This document shows, in pieces, positions 21,433 to 31,138 of a DNA stretch of 64,000 nt (the stretch's first letter is position 1; the number at the start of each line of letters is the position of its first letter). Below the pieces are notes generated by a model. It searched no databases and was not told the DNA's origin. It was given only the letters and a program-made list of their open reading frames with translations. The position numbers and the translations under genes were made by a program. This DNA is from Knoxdaviesia capensis (taxonomy: Eukaryota; Ascomycota; Sordariomycetes; Microascales; Gondwanamycetaceae): the NCBI GenBank assembly GCA_001510575.1, contig LNGK01000019.1:1-64000 (forward strand), written 5' to 3'.

Positions 21433-22684
21433 TCAATAACCAGGGCTGATCTTGGGCTTCCCATCTCCGCCTCTGGCAAGATCCAAAGCTGAAAGCATGG
21501 TGTTCTGCAGCGCAGTAACATCGGTAGCTACACTGATCATATCGAAACCAAGCTCGGCAAAATGGCGGGACTGTTCGCCTCCAACACAAAATATACCACA
21601 TTTCTTTCTAGCTGCGTGTGTAACATCCAACACACGTGCAATGGCGGCCTGGAGCTCTGGGGCCATTACACCGTCCCGGACCGGAAGGCCAATGTTGTTT
21701 CCTTTAGACGGAAACATTAGCTTTGGGTTAGGAATATGAATTTTTATGTTCATCCGTCTCTTTCATTTGAAACAAGCAACGACTGACAGAAGGAAGGGTG
21801 AACTGAAGTAAATGCACATACCGAGGTCAAACGGCCCGACAAAGAGAACATCGACGCCGTCAATAGCAGCAATTTCCTCCACTGAATCGAGCGCTTCTTT
21901 TGTTTCAATTTGAACCATAGTTAAGAGACTGTCGTTAGCCTGATCGAGGTACTCCGTCATGGTCGGTACTGGAGTAAAACGTTCCATGGCTAGCGGAGAC
22001 CCGAAGCCACGTTGACCGGCCGGTGGGAACTTGGCGGCCTGTACAACTTTGCGGGCCTGTTCGGCCGTTCGGATTAACGGAACAAGGATCTATTTTGACA
22101 GTGCCATACACCTGATAGTTAGATAAAGTCGTTGAGGCGGAGACGGGCTTTGAGATTTTCTTCGTCAAATAAACGTACACCGTGAGCTCCGCTGTCAAGC
22201 GCGCCTATATAAATTATTCGATTTAATGAACGCTCCTCAAATGGTTAGAAGTGGTTATAGCTAGTGATCTGGACACTTATCTTACGCTTTATCATCCACG
22301 ACTGTGTGTCAGGAATGCGGACAATCGGCGACACACCAAGTGCTGCAATGGCGGGGACGGCATCGTGCATCGCGGCATCTGATTTTATAAAAAGCTCCCA
22401 TCAGAGTCGGGTTGAAGACACCGCGAGTTATTCAAATCAGCATTGCTCTTTGATCTGGCTTATTTGACAGTCGAACATTGACAAAACCACAAACTCGAAC
22501 CCGGCCGCCTTTCCTTACCGTCAATATTTCCGTGTTCACAATCAACAAGCACCCAGTCAACTCCGGACCGGGCCAGAGTTCGTGAAACGTTTGCCCCGGG
22601 GAGCATCTGCCAGAGGCCCATGCTCGGACCGGCGCCAGCGAGAAACACTGACCGGAGTCGGTTGGACTTCAGCATTGCCGACAT
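21433..22684 (-). CDS. HpcH/HpaI family class II aldolase
   Basis: Five exons on the minus strand (22684-22519, 22378-22286, 22204-22179, 22089-21822, 21701-21433) give 273 residues. Family hallmarks are present: WVLVDCEHGN near the N-terminus (base His), an Arg in SPIVRIPD, MVQIETKEAL with the metal-ligand Glu, and LFVGPFDLG with the metal-ligand Asp. AKFPPAGQRGFGS is the conserved block before the substrate loop. Members cleave 4-hydroxy-2-oxo acids such as 4-hydroxy-2-oxoheptane-1,7-dioate, giving pyruvate and an aldehyde. The true substrate in fungi is usually unknown. Exon 3 is only 26 nt, and all junctions keep frame. The glutaredoxin-like gene is convergent. Two in-frame upstream continuations were discarded because they lack an ATG. 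Confidence 0.93.
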
Positions 22685-23867
22685 GATTGTTGTGTGTGCC
22701 AGGTGTTCAGTTGGTGATTCTCCCCAGTATATATGCTCATATGGATGTCCGTGCTTTCAAGTCTGCTTCAGAGTATGATATTCAGAGACGAGGACGTGTG
22801 TTTATGACCCATATTTGAGGTGTGCATTCAAAATTGTAACGGACATGCTGGGGAAGTTCGATATATTCCCATACTGCGGAGTAGAGAGAAATATGTGTGG
22901 AGACCGGGCCCGGCTGAGAAAAACCGGGGAAAGGAGTCGAGTTGCTGCCCAGTTTTATAGGGTTGGCCATGAGAACGAAATCCCCATTCTTGTGGTGCGA
23001 GTTTACAGACCGATGAATACAGCCGGGCTCAAGTTTCGTTTAGCCGGGGACGTCCTTTAACATGCTATATCAAGGTCAGGAGACCGCCTCCAGAATACCC
23101 GAATGGAACTACGACATTGGGCTAGTATGCCCTAGCAAGTTCTGAGTTGCCTTTTTTGTTCTCTCTGAAGATGATTTTTTTGCTTGGCAGTTATTAATAA
23201 AGCCCTTGTTATTATGCCCTCTAATTTAATTTGAAGGAATTATAAGTAATCATTCTCTCTCTCTCTCTCTCTCTACCCGATATGCCTTATATATAAATAT
23301 GAAAGTATATAAAAGTAAATATAAGTAAATATAAGTAGATATAAGTAGATATAAGTAGATATATATATATATATATATATATAGGTATAACTTTTTATAT
23401 TTATATAAATCTATAGATAGTTCCCCTTGAAACATAATAAAGAAGAGATAGGTTATCACCATATATGAGACTGGAGCTACCTAATGAAATACTAGCATAT
23501 TATCTTTTAAAAGCAGCACATAGTTCATTATATAATGGAGGTAGTAGGTAGCTACATAAGAAATTAGATAGATCTTAAGAACCCTTTTAAAAGGAGGTCG
23601 AAGAAAACACAAAGATATCCTCAAAATGAAGTAAAATGTAGGAAATCACTAGGGGTATGCAGCTATTACAGAAAAAGGTATACAGCGCTTCATTAGTCGT
23701 CACTTCACCATCCTCCACCAGACAGGAAAGGAAAAGGGAAAGGAAATAAGAAAATAGGAAAGAAAGAAAGAGGGGGCCTGTGCAAGAAAGGGCATAATTG
23801 GCATGGCACATTAAATCATGCCTATTCACATTACTAAACAGGGAACCCGTCACTTAGCTCCTTGACC
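22685..23867. other. Intergenic region with low-complexity AT-rich centre
   Basis: 1.18 kb between the aldolase start and the palF stop. The first 100 bp should be the aldolase promoter, with TATATA-like sequence near 22725. The centre holds simple repeats described separately. No gene is recognised. Confidence 0.6.
23255..23383. repeat. Simple repeats: (CT)n, ATAAGTARAT decamers and (AT)n
   Basis: A (CT)n run at 23255-23274 is followed by five near-identical decamers (ATAAGTAAAT/ATAAGTAGAT) at 23311-23360, running into an (AT)n tract to about 23383. This is a composite microsatellite/minisatellite in intergenic DNA with no coding role seen. Confidence 0.9.
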
Positions 23868-26685
23868 TTATCTCTCATATGCTGGGAGCTGTTCAGCCCG
23901 TCCACCTGGCGATCTCGGTGCTGGCTGGGAATCTTGTGCGCCAACGTAAGCTGCAGCATCTCGTTCACCATATGCTGGATCCCCGGAAATGTCATCAGCA
24001 TGAGTGTCAGATGATTCGTATAAGTCTTCAGTTTCAAGGGTGGATTGATGAACGCTATGCTGGTTCGCCATTTCATCCGGCAGGAAGGGAGCTGTCGGCT
24101 CGTGGTTAGGAAGCCCGGCATTTGGATCTGAAAGAGGCGCGGAAGGCGACATGAGCTGAGCATGAGAAGGGCCAGCGTCATTGTGGTAGTCATCAGGAAA
24201 CTCCGGTGGCCTGCTGGCTTCAGATAGGAGGCGGAGGCGTTCCAACTCTTGTTTGTCCTCCGTGCCAGATCCCGGTAATGGATCAGGGGCGTCTGGAAGT
24301 GGTAAAGACAATGGTATTTGACTGTATCCATTTGGTGCTGAAGGGAAAAGAGAGAGATTGGGTTCGGGGGAAATGTGGTGAGAATGACCAATTGGAGGAG
24401 GAGGAGGCTGATATTGCGACGGACCTGCCTCAGTGAGCTGGTCAAATGGAGGCGCTGAGGGCGAGTAGGTGTGAGTAATAGTAGTATTATACAGATCATC
24501 TTCAAGTGGGGCGCTCGGTTCGTTCAGATCCCGTAAATTCGAAGGGCCAGCTTCGAAATCACCATCTTCGGGCTGTGGAGCACTCGGCAGCAGAACCAGT
24601 TCCCGTCGCCGCATAATTTCCTTTTCCGAGAGTTGTGAGTCATGCGAGAGGTTTGGGAGTGGAACATATATCGGCGCGGGAGGAAACCGCTGCGTTGTGG
24701 CATGAAGGTGCATAGGGCTAGGACTGGTCGGCGAGGGTAAGGCTTCAATGGCTGCCACAGAAAGGGTGCGGGACATTTGATGTGATGATGACGGGCCAAC
24801 AGCGCCAGAGCTGGCACGAAAAGGTAGCGGACGGGCCGTGCTATCAACGGCAGAGCTCAGGGGTGGCGCCGATACGTTGGTATCGGGCCCGGTCGATCCG
24901 GCAGCAGTCAGAGACTCGTTTTGCCACCCAGAAATAATGTCGTCCTGGCTGGCGTATGAATCTTCCGTGTTTAGTGTCAATGCTCGGGTTTTCGACCGAC
25001 GCCGTGCACGTTTTCGTGAGCTGTCCTCGGATCCCACTATAACCTCCAATCCGTCACTAATGACACCTTTCTCACGCTTTATCAGTGACGTATCGACCAC
25101 CATACCCCCCCATGATGTATAAACGGGCGTACTTCCATCAATGACGCTTCCAAATGCTGGGAATGTCCTCAAGTTCGACCAAACACTGTTCGTCCCGCTA
25201 TGTATTTGGTGTGAAAGTCGCCCGCCGAGATCAAGTAAAACCTCAAGTTGATATTTGAAACTGATCATTTGACCAGGCACATCTTTGATGGTCGGAAAAG
25301 AGTCGTCGGGGATCTTGAGCGAGACGTTGACTGTCGACTGGAGCGTTGTTGGGTCAATGATCAATGGTGCGACAGCTTGGGACAGATCTTTTCGGAAGAC
25401 ACTGAGTGAGCTCGCTGAAGACAATGATAGCCCCCCAAGGCCGGTCTTAGACCGGGGAAAATATTCCTCTTTTGCCAGCTTCCGCGACTCCTCCTGGGTA
25501 AGCACATTTGGAAAGAGAGAGACCGGTGGTGACGAGTCTATTCGCCCCTGGCGATAAAGTGTGACAATAACACCGTGCATGCTTTTAATGCACTTGATGT
25601 GCTGAACAGATATCCTGACAGTCACAGTGTCGCCTGGGAGACATCCGCCTTTTAGCATTTCGATTCGTGCAGTTATTGTGTTTTCGTCCACAGCTTGAAG
25701 CTTTGCATGAGTTTGCTGAGACATCACGGTCGGCTGGCCAGTGCTAGTCGTAAGAGCGCTGTCGGCACTGAGTTCGCTTCGTCCGTCTCCATTTTCAGAC
25801 ATCCGCACTGGTCTGTGCTCGGTAGCAGGCTCGTCAGAAATGATAGATGCATCCCGAGAGTCTATGTCCGAAGCGGGGTTCGAGTTCGTCAGTTCTGGGA
25901 CGGCAGAGGGGGACGAGTCGTGGTGAGTTGTGGCTGAAGATAAAGAGGCTCCGGCAGCGACAGCCTTTCTTTTCCGGCGTTTAGATTTCGAGATTGGTTC
26001 AAGGAATAGAGATCGATGCCTGGGTGTGGGAACCAACCCGACGTCTATTCGTTCAACCAAGGTGACTTTTTTGTCGCATCGCATTGTCGACTCCAGTGCA
26101 CTGGGCCGTGTGAGAGTCGCTGTTATATTATATGAGATCGACCCGCGTTCAAACTATTTTAGTATAAGAGGACGATGAATTAGCAACCGGATATGGAGGA
26201 CACGCGACAGCTATACTCGGTATCCAATCTGCCTTAACACTCACATCGATACTGCTTGGGAGGCCACTTTCAGGAAAGTAAAGTTCAAATTGAAACTCAT
26301 ATTTTCCTTTGTTTAATCGCCCCTCTCCACTCAAGACTTGCTCCTCCTGGAATAAAGACGCATGCCCTTTCCCTAGATATCGGACACCTCCCGGACCCGG
26401 GGGGGCCAACACAACGTCTTTAGCATTCGCAGGACTCTTGAAGACCCTCACGTATCCTTGAAGAGTCACAACAAGATGTGTAATTCGGATAGGCTTCGGC
26501 ACAACCAGGATAACGGCACCACGCACGCAATCTCCAGCGGAGTATATTCGGTGAGGTTCGTCGGGCCGGATATGGAAATCCGAAACATTCCAGTTGAGTG
26601 AAGGCTTGAATGGTATGATTCGGGACAGAATGCCGCGAGGGGAGGACAAGGAATCTTGCGCCGGCGAGCCGGAGAATCGTCCCAT
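23868..26685 (-). CDS. palF: pH-response arrestin-like protein PalF/RIM8
   Basis: Two exons (26685-26245 and 26153-23868) join in phase 0 to give 908 residues. The N-terminal arrestin fold begins near residue 30 (FHIRPDEPHRIYSAGD, ILVVPKPIRITHLVV) and runs across the junction (SIDFERGSISY). The arrestin C-domain begins near 307 (ARIEMLKGG) and includes GVIVTLYRQGRID, YFPRSKTGLGGL and DLSQAVAPLIIDPTTL, which are PalF-specific blocks. The tail after about residue 530 is disordered and carries six P(S/T)AP motifs, repeated AGPS, and a C-terminal LPAY. In Aspergillus PalF binds the seven-membrane-span sensor PalH at the plasma membrane, is phosphorylated and ubiquitinated at alkaline pH, and recruits ESCRT components, leading to PacC processing. 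The ATG at 26685 leads directly into the conserved region. Length is near the family norm. Confidence 0.95.
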
Positions 26686-28368
26686 GCCCGATAGGTCGGT
26701 AAGTCGCTGGGAATGGAAAATAGTATCAAAGGGGCAGAAGAGACTGAATGCGCGTTGGGAACTATCAGGTACGGATAGGTGATGAAGAGATGAGTATCGG
26801 AGAAAAAGTTTGCTGGTATTCTAAGGGTGGAGCGGATATCGAGGGGATCATTTAGAGTTTGCCCATGCAAATAAGGAGGTGAAAATGATATGGCGAAGAG
26901 GGGATATGATGAGGCGGTGATGAGTGGCGCGGAAATCTAACCCAGCGGACAGAGGTCAAGAAGATCAGGGTGGCGGACCAAATAGTTGGTGATAGCGACG
27001 GTTCCGATGACGACGAGAGACACGATGAAGGGAATCGGATTACGCGAATCCAATCGCACCAGGCGCCAACAGGGGGGTTGAGTATTTAGTGGGTTGGATC
27101 GAGCACAGGAGAAAATGGATGGACGGGCTGCGTGTGAATCGACTCGCGAAGGCCAGGCAGGTTCTCTCTCCCAGCCCAGAACCTAGTCGGAGTGTGACTA
27201 ATTGCGAGTCCAAAGGCCCTCAAAGTTGCATTCCTTTCTAAGGGCTATCGTCAATGGCGGTGGCAATCCGTACCAGACTCCAGATCGGTTCGGCCAAATC
27301 GGAGGAGAGATTCTGGTGAAACCCAGAATCGGAATTACACAAATCTGATTTCAATACTGCCAGTATGTTCAGTCTGATTTCTAGGCCGGGAAAAACTTGA
27401 CGGCCTTGGAAGAAGTTGGATGGCAGAGGCTTGGGGTTGCATGTGCCAAGACAAGAAGCGTGACGAGGCTCGGGTTGCCAAGATGGCATGTTTCTTCTCG
27501 AATCTCCACTGCGCAAGTATCCAGGAGCGGCCTGTTGATGAAGAAAGGCTGTGAAGTTGATAACCAGAAATAACCAGGAGTGAATGAGGGTGATGAGATC
27601 GATGATGTAGTGATTTATCTGATAGATGGGCGATTGATTTGTCTAAGGACGTAGAGGCTCCAATGATAATGAATTCGGGAAGAAACTCGGTAAAGAAAAA
27701 GAAAAAGTTAAACCCTTATAGTAGACAGGTTGATAGTATGGTGGGTGCATGTGCATGAATGATAAGATCAAGACGCTTCAAAAACCGACTTTCACAGTAG
27801 TATGAAGGACGAGCAAATGATTTGAGAGGCAACGTATATACATGTAGTTGACAATGTCCGTACTATTTCCACTATTTCTACACTTCGTTTCTGAGTAAGA
27901 TTGAAGAGGGGGTTAGGGAGGGACGGGATAAAAAGATCGATCGGAACGTATCATGTCGCCGTTTTGGAGTTATCAATTTCAAGGTTGTCCATGGGGCTGG
28001 GCCTTTATCCTACCTGGATAGTCACGAGTTATTAACACGTGATATGGTCACATGACAGAAGTGCCCCAATCGCCAACCCCATCTGTCTCAACTATGTCTT
28101 CTTTTGCACTGGGGACTGGCCAAAGATCACGAAAGATTTATAAATGAACAATCCTTGATGCTTCCACCTGCGTCGTGCGAAAATATCGTGCTCGCATTAA
28201 TATTAACAGAAAGGACTGCTCCCGGAAGAGCTTGCCAACGCCAAAAACAGAAGGGAACAAACAGAAGAAAAGCCATCATACAGATAAACCATGCTGTAGA
28301 AGAGAATAATACTCCAATGAACGAGTCAAATAAAGCCATGATACTACCAGGTGGATGATCTCCACACT
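26686..28368. other. Intergenic region upstream of palF
   Basis: 1.68 kb between the palF start and the cdc6 stop. The part nearest palF should be its promoter; three GCCARG cores are listed separately. No reading frame is convincing. The 200 bp next to cdc6 presumably contain its 3' untranslated region. Confidence 0.55.
27152..27482 (+). promoter_or_regulatory. Three PacC-type GCCARG cores upstream of palF
   Basis: GCCAGG at 27152-27157 and GCCAAG at 27445-27450 and 27477-27482 match the 5'-GCCARG core bound by PacC/Rim101. About one copy would be expected by chance in this span, so the enrichment is modest. All lie 0.47-0.8 kb upstream of the palF ATG. Feedback control of RIM8 by Rim101 is known in yeasts. 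Whether it applies here is inference. Confidence 0.3.
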
Positions 28369-30281
28369 TCAATCGAGAGACTCGCCACTCAGAATACTGC
28401 TGAGGATTCCAACGCCAACATCCTTAGCCGCCTGTGACATTTCCTCCTCACCCACGCAACTGGCAAAGCGCTTCTCCTCGCTAGAAGTCGGAAATGCCGC
28501 GCGCCGTGCCCGTCGGCTCGGGGTTTGGCTTCCCATAACCAGTCCACCAGTCTTTCCGTCAACTGGGACCACAAGGCCGAGCGTCTCCAGGCTGCCGACA
28601 ACCTCGCGGAATTCGGTGTTTGACAGGGGGTGGAGGACCGACTCACGCGTGCACAGTTTGCAGTATGAATCGAACAAGGTCTTGACTGTAGGTGCCATGG
28701 TGTGTGAGCCTGATGCTTGTGATTTGCTTGGTGTGCTAGGAACTGGGCCAAGAACCTCCTGCTGCTGCTTGCGCTCAGCACGGTTGCGTCGTTCCAGAGC
28801 AACCAGAGTACACAGGGCTGCCTTCTGTTGCAGGTTCAGTGTTCTCAGTCTCTGGCTGGTGCCGTTGCTAAACACTGCCGCAGTAACCTTGTTCATTTGG
28901 GAGACCATCACGCGCGGAGCAGTCTCGACTGTGATCGCACTGAGGGAAGCGTTGACGATCTGCGTAACCGTCTTCGATGGACCGAAGGGAGAAGCCACGT
29001 TAAAGGCAGTTTCGCCCAGTGGCTTCCTCGAAGGGGTCGAGAGAAGGATCTTCTTGCGGGCCTCATCTTCATGCTCCTGGCGCATATCCATCTCAATTAC
29101 ATCCAGAGCACGACGACAGATGTCAAACGCCTTTCTCAAGTCACCGCTCTGACTCGAGACTTTGCGCGAGCAAAGCTCAATTGCACCAGGGTGAATGAAT
29201 GGGGTAAAGTCGGGATTCGCGGCGTTTGAAGGCATGAGCTTCCGCAGACGCACGGAAATAATATTTTTGATCTGTGGCGCAGTGTATGGAAGAAATGGAA
29301 GTAGTTCAGGTTTCATGTTTTTCGCCTTCAGTCGAGGAAGGAAGCGATCCGTGAGATCAAGTGCGTTGGCAATCCCAATCAGCATTAGTCTGGACGAAGG
29401 GCTAAGCGACCACTCAAACATGCGGTAAAGGCTCTCCAGCCCCATAGTCAAGATATGATCGATTTCGTCCAGAACAATGAAGTATGCCGAGTGAGACGAG
29501 CTGTCCATGAAAATGTTATGTAGAGCCTTCATTGCATCAGTCTCAGTGTTTGCTGAGACTGCGTCGTCAGTTAGGGCACTCAGCAGCGACATATAAAGAT
29601 CTTTTGACGACTGGACACTCATGCAGTTGATATAGGTGTTCTTGACGTTGTTTGCGAGTCCTTCGGAAACCAGCTCATCAATTGTTGCACTCTTTCCCGT
29701 CCCTGGGGGGCCACTGACGTAGAGGCAGCCCCGTGGTTGATCGGATTTGGACCGCTGGATGAAGGATCGTAGTTGGGCCTTTTCATCCTCGCGTCCAATT
29801 ATCTTTCCTTGGCCAGAACTCCTCGAGAACACCTGTCGTGCAAGATGAAACACAGTAGGCGCTATGGCAGGTGAGACTGGTGTTTGGGGGGTTCCTCGCT
29901 TGAACAGTTTTCCGGCCGACATGACCACCTGTCGAGGAGTGGAAGGCGACAAAGAGAAATCATCGCGAAACCGTTGGCTTTTCGGAGTGATGGGGTCGAA
30001 TTTTGTATCGGTGGATCGTGATTTAAGCGGAGACAGATGACCTTCAGTGCGGGCAGTGGATGAGGTTGGGGCTTGGTTTTCGATATCGTCAATTAAAGAG
30101 CTGATAGGCTTGCGCGAGCGTTTCACTGAGGGAGAGATGGGTTCTAGTATAGAGAGGGATGTTAGACAATTGATTCCAGATGCTGCGCATAGCGTGCGTG
30201 AACTAATGTCGAAAGCAGGAAGCTTAGGAACATACCTGCTTCAGCCACACGAGACCGCTTGCCCAACACAGAGCGAGCCAT
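28369..30281 (-). CDS. cdc6: DNA replication licensing ATPase Cdc6
   Basis: Two exons (30281-30236 and 30143-28369) give 606 residues. The AAA+ core has Walker A GPPGTGKS at 160-167, Walker B VLDEID (D241-E242), sensor-1 GIANALDLTDR near N275, then a C-terminal winged-helix region, as in Cdc6/Orc1. The N-terminal ~110 residues are basic and disordered (KRSRK) with many candidate CDK sites (SPLK near 53, TPKSQR near 68, TPRQ near 84), as expected of Cdc6, which is controlled by CDK and proteolysis. It loads MCM2-7 onto ORC-bound origins in G1. Exon 1 encodes MARSVLGKRSRVAEA, a typical fungal Cdc6 start. The promoter is shared with divergent hxB and contains MCB/SCB-like elements. Confidence 0.95.
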
Positions 30282-30557
30282 GGCTGTGATCTTCAAGAAT
30301 GGAAGGAGGAAATAGATGTCAAGGTTGGTTATAATGTTGAATAACGGTTATGAAAGCAAGTGCGAAAGGCAAGAGTTTAAGTAAAACAGGTGAAGGAGCT
30401 GCGGATATTTAGAGGGCAATGGCGATGGTTGTGGTTGTGAATTTTGAAGAAAGAGGTGGGCGTGAGGAAGTTACTGGATTTAAATGGTTTGAAGAAATGG
30501 ATTGGCAAGGAAGGCAGGCTCTGTGCTTTTCGACCAGGGCACACGGGGGTTGTCAAG

Positions 30558-30594
30558 GGCGCCAACGCGAAATATGCAGGAGAAATAAACGCGT
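30558..30594. promoter_or_regulatory. G1/S cluster: GCGCCAA, CGCGAAA and ACGCGT
   Basis: Within 37 bp lie an E2F-like GCGCCAA (30559-30565), an SCB-like CGCGAAA (30566-30572) and a perfect MluI cell-cycle box ACGCGT (30589-30594). They lie 278-313 bp upstream of the cdc6 ATG. MBF/SBF-type factors drive CDC6 and other S-phase genes in yeasts, so the position is functionally sensible. Confidence 0.55.
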
Positions 30595-30801
30595 CGCGAA
30601 GTTTCCAAAATTCAATTAGAAAAGCGGGTCACTATTGCGCGTTCCTAGTGCGCAACAGTCAGAAGGAAGAATAAGTCATGCAGAATATCACGTGCTAGTG
30701 GATCACACGCCTGGCCAATCAGAGCTTTTGAGTTTCTACCACCTTTTGCAAACGAACTCGCTCCTAAGTTCGCCCCTCACTCATCGCATTTCCCCGAGAA
30801 A

Positions 30802-30815
30802 TCGGTGGGTACCGA
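30802..30815. promoter_or_regulatory. UaY-type site TCGG-N6-CCGA upstream of hxB
   Basis: A perfect palindromic TCGGTGGGTACCGA lies 324-337 bp upstream of the hxB ATG. The Aspergillus purine-utilisation activator UaY binds 5'-TCGG-N6-CCGA, and hxB is a documented UaY-controlled gene in A. nidulans. The exact match at the expected gene makes a functional site likely. Confidence 0.7.
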
Positions 30816-30840
30816 TAGGGAAGCCCAGTTTAAACTTCTA

Positions 30841-30846
30841 AGATAA
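30841..30846. promoter_or_regulatory. AreA-type GATA site (AGATAA) upstream of hxB
   Basis: AGATAA fits HGATAR, the AreA nitrogen-control consensus, 25 bp from the UaY-type site. Purine-utilisation promoters commonly combine the two. A single GATA site is weak evidence on its own. Confidence 0.35.
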
Positions 30847-31138
30847 CAGCACCCCGATTTCTTCTAGGCTGGGCTTCGTCTCCGCAACCTGCTCTGATGT
30901 CTGCATTCTGCAGGGTGCGAGGCGCCAATATTCCTATCAGCGAGAGCCAAAGTAGTTTCCCTTCTCACATGAAGAAAGCCGGGCGACGCAGGAAATGGTT
31001 CGCCATCTTGGTCGATATTTCCCATATCCCCAACCCTTGTATCACCCGTGTTAAGCATCACTTCAAATCTCTTCTCCCCCAGTTCCAGAGCTGCGAATAT
31101 CCCCAATTATATTTACTCCAGATTACAGATCACCTACG

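Larger units (their letters stand above)
30282..31138. other. Divergent promoter region of cdc6 and hxB
   Basis: 857 bp between the two start codons. It contains MCB/SCB-like elements on the cdc6 side and a TCGG-N6-CCGA plus GATA site nearer hxB. No gene is seen in it. Confidence 0.75.

Noticed and set aside
22485..22520. tRNA B-box-like GGGTTCGAG on the minus strand
   Set aside because: It lies in the first intron of the aldolase gene next to the donor. No A box or cloverleaf arms can be folded around it.
23250..23462. 70-codon minus-strand frame rich in Tyr and Ile
   Set aside because: It is translation of the (AT)n and decamer simple repeats.
28355..29152. 265-codon plus-strand frame
   Set aside because: It is antisense to the conserved C-terminal half of cdc6, whose protein is clearly recognisable on the other strand.
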